Part shown: positions 1 to 13,200 of the stretch, one piece after another | How the letters are laid out: each line of letters begins with the position of its first letter | How positions within the stretch are numbered: position 1 is the stretch's first letter | Source of the DNA: Petrolisthes cinctipes | Lineage: Eukaryota; Arthropoda; Malacostraca; Decapoda; Porcellanidae | Length of the DNA: 64,000 nt | Reading direction: 5' to 3' | Assembly (NCBI GenBank): GCA_033782935.1 | Contig: JAWQEG010004814.1 | Span: 16,847-80,846 of the forward strand | Translations under genes and position numbers: made by a program | The notes under the pieces: generated by a model | Databases searched by the model: none | What the model was told of the DNA's origin: nothing | Seen by the model: only the letters and a program-made list of their open reading frames with translations

Positions 1-1035
1 TGTAGTGAAGGTGTGTATATTATGGTGAAGAGATGTGTAGTGTAACACCCAGAACTGTCATGTAATAGAGTTCACACTCAGGTGTAGTGTCTTGTATCAA
101 ACATTTTACCACTTATAAGCCACATGGAATCTTACCATAATGGCTGCATGGATGTTACTATATAAAGTGTGTCATCACTTACTCAGTTCCAGTTCACTTT
201 GATTCACACAAAAACATTATTTTAATAATCAGTCCCAGGCCGTAATTTTACAATTATAAAAACTCTTTTGGCACATTGGCTTAACTTAGACCTAAGTTCT
301 CAACAACCAAATAGTCTACGTAGTAAACACAGTTATAAATTAAATATCTTTAAAACATTATGAAATATGCTAAAACATTCATAATACAATCTCTCAACAC
401 TCGAGTTATCCTACAGGCCAACCTTAACCCTTAACCCTGTCAATGCCATATATACGTGAGGTTATACATTAACAGTTAATATCACAACACTATAATAGCC
501 TTGGCTTTGCAGTTTTTGTGTGTACAGTATCAATATTCTACTGGACATGGGTGTCTGTGAGGCAGGTGATGAATTTCACTTCGTTGATTTGTCCATTTCT
601 GTATGACTTTCTTAACATACCTATGAAATGTAGTAGAAAGACTCCTGTCTCTCTGGGTACACCCATATGCTGAACACGCCAGCATTATTAAAAAAAATGG
701 CAAAGAATGTTGGTGAAGTTGATGGTCCGACGTGATCAGCTGAGGTTTGTTGCGAGTCAAGGGGAGACAGTCGACCAATAGCGAGTTGGCTTCACCTTTG
801 TGACGTCATGCCGCCTCCTTTATATTATACCTCCATGCTTTTTGGTATTTCGTCTGGCAGAAATTTCCCTGTTTACTCTTGAACAATCTTTATAATAGGA
901 CTAATTTCCCTGTATAGACTTCAAAATTCCCTAAACATAAATTTCACTGCACCTGGCAATATTGCCTTCAAGTATAGTTTGTAATGTTTGTAAAAGAAAA
1001 ATTTCTCCAGTTTCTTAATCTAGGGAACATTTTCC
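1..1035. other. Non-coding, AT-rich; nothing recognised
   Basis: I see no convincing exon, RNA gene or repeat unit here. A perfect TGACGTCA palindrome lies at 801-808 but has no gene context, and in 64 kb about one such 8-mer is expected by chance. Confidence 0.4.
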
Positions 1036-1039
1036 CAAT

Positions 1040-1500
1040 GTAGTATGAATTATTAGCGAACTTTTCTCGTCAATGTTGTTGTTGAAGTTCCTCAAGCTGT
1101 CTGGCCGAGCAGCCCCGAGCTCCTGAGGAAGGCCATGGCCTGAACCGGGCTTTCCCTCAATGCCCTCAGAGTGTATGTTGTGTTGTTGGCCGAGTGTGGT
1201 TGTGTGCGTTGCAGTCTTCAATAATGTGTTTAATAGAATGGGGTGCTGTGTTGCATCCCGGACAGGCATCCGCAATGGCTCCATCCAGCTTCTGATATGT
1301 CAGAAGGGGCGGGTGGTGGCCACACCGCAGCCTGGCCAGGTGGACTCTGTCCTCACGGGGAAGAGATGATTCAGATGGGTGGATATCAGGAGGTTGTGCA
1401 TGCAGCTGTGTGTTGTTTTTGAGTGTTAGGATGGACTGATGAGTGATTTGAGTATGGATATGTTTTCGTCAGTGTAATTGTTGTTATTAAAATGTCTTTC
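1040..1500 (-). mobile_element. LINE 3' fragment (C-terminal zinc-finger end)
   Basis: Read on the minus strand, about 1370 down to 1150 stays open and ends a typical Jockey/R1/I-type LINE ORF2. It runs from an HLARLRCGHHP-like segment through a Cys-x2-Cys-x8-His-x4-Cys finger (CPGC to EDC, about 1213-1268) and then hits stops. An alternative frame carries on into an 'AMAFLRSSGLL'-like tail near 1110-1150, so there are frameshifts. The copy is truncated at its 5' end, with no reverse transcriptase or endonuclease. It lies downstream of the dynein gene in the same orientation. It is a dead fragment; the clade is inferred from the finger spacing and tail wording. Confidence 0.65.
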
Positions 1501-2512
1501 TATGTCTCCAAAGCAGCAAGCAGCACGGTCATGGAAAATTAATCCATGCTGAACATCCACCAGTAGGTTACAGGGGTACTCTGTCTCTCTCCCCATTGGA
1601 TAATAGTAGATTATTGAACTTGTAACAGGCAGAATATCTTGGTTAATCTCTTCACTTACCCTACAAATTTAGTCAGGATCAGGAATATATTCTAGCTACC
1701 AGTAACATCACACAACTTTCTCACCATAGGAGAGATTAATAGGATACTTTGAAACAACTGTTGACGAAGCAATGACATGTCAATTGAATACACTATACAG
1801 TATAAGGAAAAAAAAGAGTTCACAAGTTATCACAAATTTTATGTTTGTCATATTTATACAATTTTTTTACTATGGCGAAATGAGGAAGTATTATATAATA
1901 CAAAAGAACTTTTAAATAAGCTTTTGATACACAAATATAAGAAGTTTAATACAACTTTTGCATCTTACATTTTAAAAAATTACCTAGGTGAAAATTTCAT
2001 ATAAAATAACAGTAGCGACATCATGATTGTTATCTTAAGATTGCTGTGCCTCTGTAAATAAAGCAATCACATTAAAACAGCTGTTTATAATTTCCATTAC
2101 AATACTTAAATTTTGAATGAGAAAACAATAAACTGCAGACAATGAAACAATATACCAATGAAATAACCTTTAGGTACTTTATAATAATTTGCATCCCACA
2201 GAACAAAATTATCACAATCTTCCCTTTCTCCCTCACAAATATCTCGGTCTCCATAGTCTATAACAAGTGTAACTTTTGAATGTACTGTACAGTCAACCTT
2301 TTCCCCCTAGAAAATGTCCTCTCTAGCTAGAGTTTTGTAGGTGGTCCAGTGTTTAAAGATGAATGAGTGAATGAATGAATGATTGAGGTTCTGGTGCCTA
2401 GTAGAGAAAGCCCAATTGGTACTGAAGAGGATAAAATCTTTTCAGCAATTTAAAGTGCACAGATTTCCTCATAACTGTATCACAAACCATAATTATAATC
2501 CATTGTTCAATA
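1500..2512. other. Non-coding, AT-rich; nothing recognised
   Basis: The longest reading frame (plus strand, 1777-2004) is AT-driven, rich in Tyr, Lys and Asn, and resembles no family I know. No splice-flanked exon was seen. Confidence 0.4.
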
Positions 2513-2518
2513 GTACAG

Positions 2519-2712
2519 TAGGTATATTGGTAGGTTGGAGAAATCAGTAGCTTCCTCTTTATTGGCAATATTTGATCCCCTTAATTAAGGGGAGTAACCA
2601 ATTATGGGATATTGGAAGGCTACTGATTCCTCCATACTATGCCAGGAAACAGAACCCCTCCATGTGAAATTATACAGGGGATGTGTTCTATAGCTGAGTT
2701 TGGAGGCCTACA
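2519..2712. repeat. Two abutting fold-back MITE copies
   Basis: The end of one copy (2519-2580, with a GGTTGGAGAAATCAGTAG-like arm) meets the start of another (2585-2712, GGCTACTGATTCCTCC then ATGCCAGGAAACAG). The junction at 2577-2592 is the perfect 16-bp palindrome CCCCTTAATTAAGGGG. The same arm sequences recur at 6, 14, 18, 36, 42, 49, 60 and 62 kb. Confidence 0.6.
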
Positions 2713-3029
2713 TTGACTTTAAATTGACCACAAAAGGTTACTTCCCTTAAGGCCATTCCACACGAGGGGTCATGGCACACTCGAGATATGTGCTCAGTTC
2801 TCCAACTCTGATTTTGGTGTGATGTGTTGAATGCCACTGGAAAGTCTCGCAAAGCAGGGTCATACAACACACAGAGCTGGGCCCAGTGGGGCTGACTTTA
2901 TTCTCTGTGAATATTAGTTATCCCCCACAGGGCTAGAATAAAGATTGTTGTAGGATCTGGTCACTTTCTAGTGGATTTGACGAGATCTGCCCACATGGAT
3001 TAAAAATCCATGTGAGGTGTACTGCAACC

Positions 3030-3480
3030 GGAGGCCTTTTTTTTTTTTTTTTTTTTTCCACTGCTGTGTGGACCGCCAGCACACGGGGGTGCATTTCCCT
3101 TTGCATGCAGCAGTGTAAACTCCCTCCCCTTATGGTCCCTTCAGGGCTGGTCTCATGGAAGGTACGGCCCCACTTGTAGCTCTTGTGGTAACGTGGACTT
3201 GGGCCCACAGCACTGGCTGTGGGATCAAAGACCTTCCCCCCAATCTCCCTGGCAGTCGGAGGCCCCCAGACTCCCTGGTCCAGTAAGCTCTGGTCCCATT
3301 TTCTTGGGATGTGCTTTGGTAGCCCAGGCATATAGGGCCAGCCCCTCCTTTATTTTAATTTGTTTTTCCCCCGCGACCAGAGTGTACCAGGGGTCTGTGG
3401 GGCAGGAGGCCATTCTGCCCCGGGAGAACATCAACAACAACAACAACACACACAGCTGTAACCACCAAAGATGCCGATGA
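3030..3480 (-). repeat. GC-rich retroposon-like block with poly-T edge
   Basis: A block much richer in G+C than its surroundings begins after a run of about 23 T (3038-3058) and ends in a short CAA/ACA array (3430-3451). Read on the minus strand it would start near the GTT array and end in a poly-A run, as a SINE or retroposed transcript would. No tRNA-like A/B boxes or known protein were identified, so retroposon is inference from layout and composition. Confidence 0.3.
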
Positions 3481-6080
3481 CTGCACCAAAACTATATGTT
3501 TTTGCTCCACAAACTCAATTTTTCACAGTATATAGTAATGTAATAATACTCCAAAGAACAGTCCCTTTGTGTAATCAGTAATCAAATGTTGCTGTTGCAC
3601 AAGTGGAAGCTCACCTTCTTTTACATAATCAAAAGAACTGCCTTTTTAAGTACTGTACAGTATAAAATTTTAACTCAAAAAAATTTTCATTGATGTGTTT
3701 GGAATATGCCAGTACTCTTGTAAGAAATCTGCCTGTCATAAATTTTTCTCCATGCAGTATGTTCCAATACTTGGGAGGTTTTCCTATTACTCTCTTATCA
3801 GCATGAAGAACATATATTTGGCCTAATTGGTTTCAGTAAGGAATTTCTATAAAAAAAAAAAGTCAATACAGTACCCAGGAACTGTTATATTAACAATCAC
3901 TATACAAAAATCACACTTGGTAAATTGCAAAAGCAACCAATATAAACAATATCCTGATTAGAAATATTTAATCTATCCAATTTATGGAAGATCACAAATA
4001 CGCAGACTTTCCCAATACTATCAAGTATATGGGTACTATCACGACATTTTATTTGAAGGCTAAACACCAGCAACAGACCAGGAATTCAAACCTACACCCG
4101 CGCTCTGATTGAGGCTCTTTTTTTAATCCAAAAAGCCTCAAACAGGTACTGAGTGAGCAGGCTTTAATACTCATTCTGTTGGTGGCAAATACTCCAATAA
4201 TTTCCAAATACTGTACTGTCACTGAACCAGCCTTACACCAAAAATTACCGTCACATCGAGTAAAAAGCGGAGGATCACTGTGTAATCTTCTGCACCAACG
4301 GCCAAAAAAATATTGCAACATATCCCAAGCAACCACTTGGAATATCCACTAGGGTTATGATGTGTTTCCAGACATGAATAAGGAAATCCCATTTGAGAAC
4401 AACCTTTTAATGATATAGTGTTGCTATTACTATTTCAAAACAAAGGCTCCTCAAATGGTTTCCAATATTTATTCTGTATACTTACATTCCATTTCAACAG
4501 TAGACATCTCGTATATGGCACCATTGTGATGGGCTGAATCAGCCACAAACATAACTTCTTGGCAATACAAACAACTGTACAGAGCAACACAAAGCCACAG
4601 CATCTTTAAATAGCACTTCTTGATATGGTATGACAGTAATTGTAGTTGTTTGCAGTGCAATGAGGAAAAGTCCTCTTAGCTTGGGGGCTCAGAAATATTA
4701 ACTAATAAAATTATAAGTACAATTGCAAGAGTCCTGATTGATAATATTTTCTCACTGCTGCATCAAAACCAAGGCATGTACTCTACATCAGACTGCTTAA
4801 ATAATTGGGGAATTATTCATAATGATCTGAAGGTCCTTTCAGTCAAACCTGAAAGCAGATTTGATAGATGTAAATGTCTTGGACAATCTCCTGTCTTCAA
4901 TAATATGTTATTAGTGGTTCTATTGTGTACATTTCATTGTGTAGAATAACTACTAGGAAACCATGGTAGATTAATCATATTTTTAGGACATTTAACACTG
5001 TACCTTCAGACATATTAAATATCACCCCTGATAATGGATCTGAATTACTTGTAAAAGCAGTAAACAAACAAGCAGCCCAAAGATCACTGGGTAACTACTA
5101 TTACCTTGAAAATCAACAGCAATAATTCTTCAATACAGGTTTCTCCACAAATGGTTGTTTACCAGACATACTGTTTAGTGTTCTACATCACACATGTAAA
5201 TATGACAATATTTAATCTATTTACTATCGAATAAACTAGATTTGTCAAAAACTGGAACATGGCAATGTAGGAATGTCACTAAAATTGCCAATGTGCAATG
5301 TCTACTGTATTCCAAGCTTCCTAGGTAGCAATAAGTTTTTGGCATACTGTACAATTATTACACTTTTCCCACTGTATCAAGTACTGCTGCCAATATACCG
5401 GTAGCCGAGTAAAATGTTCTGTCCATCCTGATTCAAGCAAACAGTTTCCAAGACAAAAAATAAAAGCTCAACTCAAGAGCTACTAAACCTAATATACCTC
5501 AATTTATTTCATAGCCATACTTCTTTCAATATACAGAGTAGCACTACCATGTTTTTAGCCCATGTCTATCCACTCGATCCTTGTCATCATTGATATCTCA
5601 CACATCATAATGTGCATCCAATAGACAGTCCAATAAGTTGCTTGACTCCAAGCATACATTAATCTGACTCAAAACTCATGGTTTGGCATTAAAAAACATT
5701 AGGCTTAGTAATGAGTCACGCCACATTTCCTCATCAGTGTGGGAAGCCATACAGCTTGACACACAAAATACACACACACTAGCAGCAGTTTGATTCCCAT
5801 GGTCCCGCATGTTAAATATGCAGGAGTTCTGCTGCCTCTCATATAAGGGGGCGCATGCAAAAGGAACGTCATGGGCTTTGATAACAACACCTGGACAACT
5901 GGTATGATAGCCTCACTCGACAGACACTACTCTTCATTCTGTTATTGTCATTTTCTGGCCTATGACATTCCTTCAATTCAGCCTAAGGTTTCATCAAATG
6001 TATGACACCAGATGAGGACTGTACACACACTCCACTCTCACCTCTCCCACACCTAGACCAAACATATTATGGGAGGTAAG
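3481..6080. other. Non-coding; nothing recognised
   Basis: About 2.6 kb of AT-rich sequence. Reading frames are short, cysteine- or leucine-biased and unlike any family known to me. No RNA gene was seen. Confidence 0.4.
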
Positions 6081-6094
6081 AATTTGTCTGCAAA

Positions 6095-6370
6095 CTGGAG
6101 GCTACTGATTCCATCAAACAGTGCCACAAAACAGCAAACCAACTAAATCAAGGTGAACTTATTCAGATCACAGTTTGAAGGCATAAGTATCCTACAACTT
6201 GCCAAAATAACTGTAGCTCCTTCAAGGAAGGGAAGATGGTGGGAAATTGAAAGGCAATGATTCTTCTAATTTGTGCCATGAAGTAGGCTAAGCAAAGGCA
6301 GTTAGTTTTGTGAAATAGTTTGGAGGTATCGGCATCCTCCAATGCACCAATTACAACTTAACCCCTTTAA
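6095..6370. repeat. Degenerate fold-back MITE copies
   Basis: Two diverged copies of the fold-back family. The arms read GGCTACTGATTCCATCAAACAGTGCCA-like (6110-6130) and TTGAAAGGCAATGATTCTTC-like (6247-6267), facing a TAGTTTGGAGGTATCGG arm near 6318. Confidence 0.5.
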
Positions 6371-9300
6371 CATCCATTTCCCAGATTAATTTACCTACGA
6401 CTAAGGCATCAAAGAATACAAAAACACTAGAACTCTATTAACAGAAACAAGACCAACATTAACTCCTGATTTATTTCCCCCCCCTAATGAATGAGCTCAA
6501 AAGACCAAAAATTGCCCACTCTTTAAAGCTGCTACGGACACATCTTGAAGCCCTTCCTTTGTATGGAATATGACAGTTTTCTGGCCACCAGCCCAAGCGC
6601 ACACTTAGTACACGACTCAATAGACTTAATAAGAGGCAGAAACGTACACAAGGAGAGATAAGATAAATGTTACCTAAGGCAAGAAAATATTTACAGAAAT
6701 AATTTCATCGATAAGCTTTGGCATTTAGGTTAAATGATCGACTACACCGGGACGCAATAGCACCCCCTATAATTAACTTCCCTTTATACACAACCTTGGG
6801 GCAACATAGGGCTGTAAATCTCTACAGCCGTACCCACTGATGCACAGAAGTAAAGGAAGATGAGGACCTACTACCACCCGTTTCACTTCCTCCTCGTCCA
6901 TTCCTGCTGCCAAGATAAATGCAGCTACTGTCCTCACTTTTGCTGCCAGTACTCGTTTGTTCGCCCGTTACCACTTGCTTTCTACTGCTATCAGTTGTTT
7001 CTTCCCCTACTGCTAATGTTTGTTCCTCTTCTACCAGATTTTTTTTTCTTTTCATCTTTACCAATCCCTTCTGCCATCAATTTCCCATTATTGTAACTTT
7101 CTCTCAACACTCCATCACCACTCTGTACACTATGCTTTAACACTCCTTTCATTCTTCTCCATCACTCCAAAATACTAGCTATATCCTAACATTTCTTTTC
7201 CTTTTCTAATACTCTATCACTACTGTAAACCATTAACAAACACTCCTTCCACTGCTTCAACTCTCCATATCCTATCATTTGAATTCACACTTCCAAGCAA
7301 TATCCCTCACCATCATCAAAGATATTATCCAGGATAATTCAATAGGCACTATCAATTATCACCTATATAAAATAGTCCACTATCCCATTCAAGCACTTTT
7401 TACATCATACACTTCCACTTTCCACCTTTTACCATTACACTCTAACTCATTTGCCCCTCACAAAACTGTTGTCAAGTAATGTATTAAAGTACATGAAACG
7501 AGAAGCCTCAAATCAGTCAAAAGATCAAAATAAATTACAAACAAGTTTTCTCAACTTCTATCAACTGCAACAGATTAACTACTATGGTAATGATTAAATG
7601 TTAATGTTGGAAATCTGCAGTACCAAAACAAAAGTTGTGAAGAGGGAAAGAGCAAGTACAGTACCTTCACGAGAAACCTCAGCAGATATTGAATATAAGG
7701 TACCTCATGCAAGTGTGACCCAGTGGGCACATTCCATCTCTTCCATACGAAAGACTGACTGACCCCATCAACACTGATTTTCTTACTCTTAACCACCAAT
7801 GCCAATTATGAGGTTTTCTATGACCATTAGAGCAACTTGGTTTTGAGGAAAAATGATGGCGTATAGTGATAATTCTCGTGGCTAAAATCTCTATCTGTCA
7901 ATTCAAATGTTCCAAAAAGAAATCTCCACCACAAATTTCAGAATTTTACTCTATCAGACAAAAAACAATACTAAATTGACAACCGTGACCTTCACACACA
8001 GGATTTGGGGCTGACCAAGGCAAGAAATCAACAAGATCTGGAAAAGTGACATCCTCCTCCATGCGACTGACCGACCGACCAACCGACAACAATTTACAAC
8101 AAGAGCATTTGGCCCTTGACAATTGACAGGACTTGAAACTGATCAAGGCAGGAAATCACCCATATAAAACTCTACCGAACGGCCATTTTCTCAAATTTCA
8201 GACTGCCTACAACTAACCTGAAAGTGACAATTTAAACAAGTATACAAGCAGTCACTATTTCTTCCAGCTTTTTCCATCTGAACATTTAAAACAATGGCCG
8301 ACCGTGAAGAAGCTTCTGGCCAGTCACTCATAGATAGTTCTATATATATGTATATAACACTACCAGTTTCTCCTGAGTAGCAAATATTTTCAGTCAGCAC
8401 AGTAAAACAACAATTCCAGAGTTGCCGTTTGGATTTGTAAGCGTTGCAGGCACGGTAAAAACACAGTGCTTGCAGGCATTGTACACAAGAGTCTAAGGGG
8501 TAACAGCGTGGAAGCAAGTGTGTATAAAATTAACAAATAAATAAGAGAATATGATACAGGACACAACTCCCCCACCCACTCTCCTGGGAGCCTTGGTGCA
8601 TTGCTCGCAAGACCCTGAGTAGTTCAAGTCCTTCAGGCACTGATGCCAAAATATTTTGCAACTCTTCTTCATTAGTGTTGTAAAATTCCAATGTTTGTAA
8701 GAAATTTTGAGGATGCAAGAATTTACATAAGGACGATTTTAAAGCACAAACTATGACTCACTTCTTTTGCACCAAAAAGTAGCATCAAACATTGGAAATT
8801 TACAGTGTTAGAAATTTGGAAACCGTGCCCTTTAGTGCCAGAGAAAATCGTACTGCACATAATACAGTATAAGAAAAATAAATATGTACACCGAGAACAC
8901 CATTTGGAAAGGAGCCTGTATTGACAACATTCCACATCTGGTGTTTTCATTTGTAGTCTGTCTAGTTACGTAACATATCAAAAACGAAGGATCCTCAAGT
9001 CTAAGTATAATTTACCATATGTTGTTACAGATGACATCACAAATATAAGAGCAATAATTTAACTTTCTTTTGCTTATGCATTATTTCAACAACCGGAAGT
9101 ATTGTAAATCTGAGAATGACTTATCGGAAAAGGACCGAGAGATATGGTAAGGAAAATCAGAGAAAATATGAAAGCTGCAAAAGAAACAGTAAGAGTGGTT
9201 TTAAGTGTGTGAAAAAAGGAATCAAGGTAAGACAAGATACACAGAGATTGAAAATTAAGTCATTAAAGGATAAAATAGTTAGAAGCAAGCAAAAAAGAAA

Positions 9301-9892
9301 GAAAAATTAAGATACAATGATATGAACTGCACTCTCTGGCACATCGAGAGATAAACTGCCTCATGAACTGACAAGCAACACACTTGGACTTCCCTGCACA
9401 GCCTGGGTGATGTAGTGCCAAAAATATTTGACTTATATACCTGTAGCTGCATGCCAAGAAACTCCACTCCCCCTGGGACCCCACTCCCACCGTGAAATGA
9501 CCTGAGGATAGTCACGGGTGGCAAATGCTGCCTCATTCAGGGTTGTGGCATAACAAGGCAGAAGTTGCAAGAGATAAGTCCTTGTAGAGTTAATGTACAT
9601 CACTGCAGCTCCGAATCACTTGTATAATTTAATTACTTTAGGGAGATACAGTCATAAGCAAAGGTTCACCGACACTCTGCCAGCACTATATTTTGGTCAC
9701 AAGTGAGACAAAGAAAAGTAAAACTTTGTCAACTGAAAGTGTTACAAGGAGGTTATTTGCAGCTTAATATACCCCAAAAATAAGGGCAGTAAATGCTAGT
9801 GAACATCTGTTTATAACCATACCCATTAGAAACAAGAATAAAATATGCTTTATCATATACAGGAATGAAGAGGAGTACCCATAACACAGCTG
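6371..9892. other. Non-coding, 3' flank of the dynein gene; nothing recognised
   Basis: This probably holds part of the dynein light intermediate chain 3' UTR, because the gene reads leftwards into it. I could not fix a poly(A) site: the only nearby candidate is a minus-strand ATTAAA around 9628-9635. The minus-strand frame 6822-7064 is Ser/Glu/Lys-rich, and 7575-7805 is open, but neither matches a family I recognise or has a convincing acceptor. Confidence 0.35.
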
Positions 9893-10108
9893 CTATGACC
9901 CGAGGACATCCGTTCTGTGATGCAGGACAGGTCCCACGTTGGGTCGTCCATTAAACAACAGCGGCGGTTCCTTGGCATCAGGTTGTTCGGTAAAGTGCAT
10001 TCTGACATCCGAATGCCCTGCTTCCCACTGCTGCATCTGGCCGGCCCTCGACGAGTCCGGCCTGGTGATTGGATCCGGCCGGCCCTCGGGTGCGGCCGCT
10101 GGCATCCG
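9893..10108 (-). other. In-frame extension after the dynein stop codon
   Basis: Immediately after the TGA at 10109-10111 the same reading frame stays open for 71 codons, to a TAG at 9893-9895. The stretch is GC-rich compared with the flanks, and the stop context is TGA followed by C, the leaky arrangement known from animal readthrough genes. The extension is Pro/Arg/Gly-rich at first and has no domain I recognise. It could simply be GC-rich 3' UTR. A run this long without a stop in such composition is unusual but not decisive. Confidence 0.35.
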
Positions 10109-10230
10109 TCAACACTCGGAGGAATTGTTGGTTTCTGTGTTGGCGTTGGCAGCAGGGGCTGGGGGCTTCTTGGCTCTGGTCAATCGGTCTAGTTCAGCAG
10201 CCGCATCGGAGCGCATCACAGCTGCCTTGT
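10109..10230 (-). CDS. Dlic: Dlic coding exon 10 (last)
   Basis: The acceptor is CCCACAG before 10230. It encodes residues 454-493: a short helix with [12 protein letters not shown], then a Lys/Pro/Ala/Asn-rich tail ending at TGA 10109-10111. The second conserved C-terminal helix of LICs lies here. The same frame continues open past the stop (see separate entry). Confidence 0.93.
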
Positions 10231-13200
10231 CTGTGGGCATCAAATTTAGATCACCATACTGCAATGATTATCTCAACACCACTCAGATCACCATGCTACT
10301 ATGACCATCTCACCATTTGGGTCATTTCACTGTTCTCACCATTCAGACCACTAGACTTAACATATTATACTTATAATACAATGCCTAATCATTAAGACCT
10401 ATCCCATCTTTTATATTACCCCCAAACACTTGCATACCATATGAAGCATTGAAATTTTTTTTTTGTGGCAATTCATTCTAAGAATTTTTGTGGTAGGAAG
10501 AACCTGCCAAATCATAGGTATTTCCATTTATTTTGGACAAATATTGCAATGAGATTTTAATCATGTAAAGTCATCTTCATGTACAGTCATCAAAAAAAGT
10601 ATTGGAACCCCCCTATCAACATTTATATTTAATTTCAAAATAAGTGTGGGTCCAATACTTTGTTTGCCGACTGTACATGTCTTTTAGCATAAACTACAGT
10701 GCTCTCTCCATTAAATGTAACACAACATATAGATATCAACATGCAAGAACAAGCACCACGGAGAAATGGTTGAATACTCTAAACGAGCATCTGAGAGGCA
10801 GTTACGAGTGTAGCAATAACTGCAAAACACAAAAAAGTAACATCCGATACTAACTTCATGTGAACATAGCTATGAAAATTGACACAGGAATAGAATCTAC
10901 AAAACACAGTGAACCTTCTGGAAAATAAATAAAACTGGCAAGATGGAAATTTTTAGCCATCTTCAATAATATTCATGTGCTAGGTGATGGTACCGACTGG
11001 TACAGTAACTATTGGAGAAAGGATATTGATACTGCAACAGAAAGGGAGGAGTTAGGAGGGACAGCAAGCACAAAGTAAAGAGAAGGTAAGGAGGTAAAGC
11101 ATTGTTGGCATTTCACAGCCTCCTCAAAACCTCTGCTAGTGTTGTTCATTCTTTTAAAAATGTGTTGTTGTGATAGAAACTATAAAAATACAAAATTGAA
11201 CCTGAAGTTCTATGTGTACTGGCCCCAGAAATCTACAATGGTACCAGTTGAATAAATAATGGAAACATTTCACCAAAACCTTTTTTCAACAACAAAATTA
11301 CTTATAATAATCAAAGGGGAATTGAAGTGGAACTCTGCTGCACAAGGAAGGAGATAGAGAGGTGGGACAGTAAGCACAAAGGAAACAGACAGAAAGGAGG
11401 GACAGTTGAAAAATTGAAAGAGTGGCTCAGGTCCAAACAACCCTTAGAGTACTGCCCACAACACTTTGGTGTATTCACAATAAAAAAAAATTAACAAAAT
11501 ATCTTAAAAACATCCCTTATTTGTAAAATATAATAAGGGTATATGCTTTGGAGTTAATGAGAATTATCAGAGTAAATGCAGAGAGGGAGGCACATAAAAA
11601 TATAACAAACTGAAAAACTGGAGACATCTGTCATGGCAACACTTTTTTGTCAAGTTCTGATAAGGAGGAAAGACTTCATTATCAGAATTTTAACTGACAG
11701 CACACAACAGCTATTAAATTTACAGTAACCACTGTATACAAACACTGATATACTGTGCATATATTTTATAGCATTTTATTTAAGAGCAGTCAAACTAATC
11801 CTTCAGCACTGTCCTTGAGTATATATATCTTGTACTGCACAACAGCACAACATCAAACAGTAACAAGACATTTGTTTTTACAAACACTGGATATATTTAG
11901 AAGCAGCAGCTATAAAAGCAGCATGAATTAAATGCAAGATGTAGACTGCTCATATCCAAGCAAAGGGAGTGAAGGGGAGGGGGTGGTGGTGGGTATAAAC
12001 ACTAGAAAGGAAGGGAGGAGTGGGGGAGGGAGCACCAGCTGAAAATGTGCTTTAGTGACTATCTTATATAAAATTCTGAAGATAACAACAGTGAAAACTA
12101 TATTTTCCTACTTACATACAAGATGCCCCAAAAGTTGGGAACTGCACAAGAAATTATACAATTTACATACTTCACTTACAACAATTGGAAGCCAGCTTCA
12201 CTTAACACACAGTGATGGCTCATATTATGTATTATGAGAAGATGGCAAACAGTTATGAAAATAAGTGAAAGTAGCGTACAGTCGCCCTCATGAATCTGTG
12301 GTTCGGTTGTACATAAAAATCCTATAACGTCTGAACCCTGTTATATGTCCCTTGAAAATAATTCTGGATACTCCAAAGCTAACAGAAACTGATGCTTATA
12401 CCTTAATAGTCACAGTGTCTGTTGCTTTAAGTACTATATTGTACTGATTTTCAAAGTCTGCATAAAGAGACTGGATTTTTTTTTATAAAACATTATGGCA
12501 CAGATGGAAGATAATTGCCCCTTTCAGTATCTATTGCACCCATCCAAGCACCCAGTACGAGACACCAGTGGCCGAAATCAGTATTGAGAGCAGAAGTGGT
12601 TGTCAAGTAAAATATCAGAGTAACCAGGTTATCAAGTCCAGAGATATATGAGCATCTTCCACCCTGGCTGTACCACTTACTCATGGCTGCGACTACAGAG
12701 TACTTTGTATATTTTCCCTGCGACTCCTGACATCTTGTGACACCCTGCACCAACCTTAAGCAAGTTTATTTTCCCACCTTTAGTGAAGGGTTGCCCAAGT
12801 TGGATCATCTCCATAGACTTCAGTCATGCAAATTGAGGATGAAAGTTAAATTCAACGTGAAACACAATTTTTAAAATATTACCAAATGAGAGAAAGGAGA
12901 GAAAGAGGGAGGACTAGTCAATTTCAACTCCACTATTACCTGGCATTTTTTATATGGAACTTTTATATCCCCCAATAGGAGTGTTACGATAAGTGTATAT
13001 AAACTGGAAAGGGAAAGCAGCATATAGATACAAAATTGGTCACAATCATGTTGTAAGGACACATACCGGTATACGAGAGTAAATACAGTGCAGTAGCCTA
13101 TATGACACCATTAATATTCATCTTTACATTACATTACTTATGAAGTACAAAAATAATGGTAAAACCTGGTCATTATTCAACTGTACTATTGAAAAACAAA

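Noticed and set aside
801..808. CRE-type TGACGTCA (also at 41431-41438)
   Set aside because: No promoter context; the number of occurrences is close to random expectation.
7575..7805. Possible exon in a minus-strand 76-codon frame
   Set aside because: No acceptor of quality in front of it and no recognisable domain; the hydrophobic second half looks non-coding.
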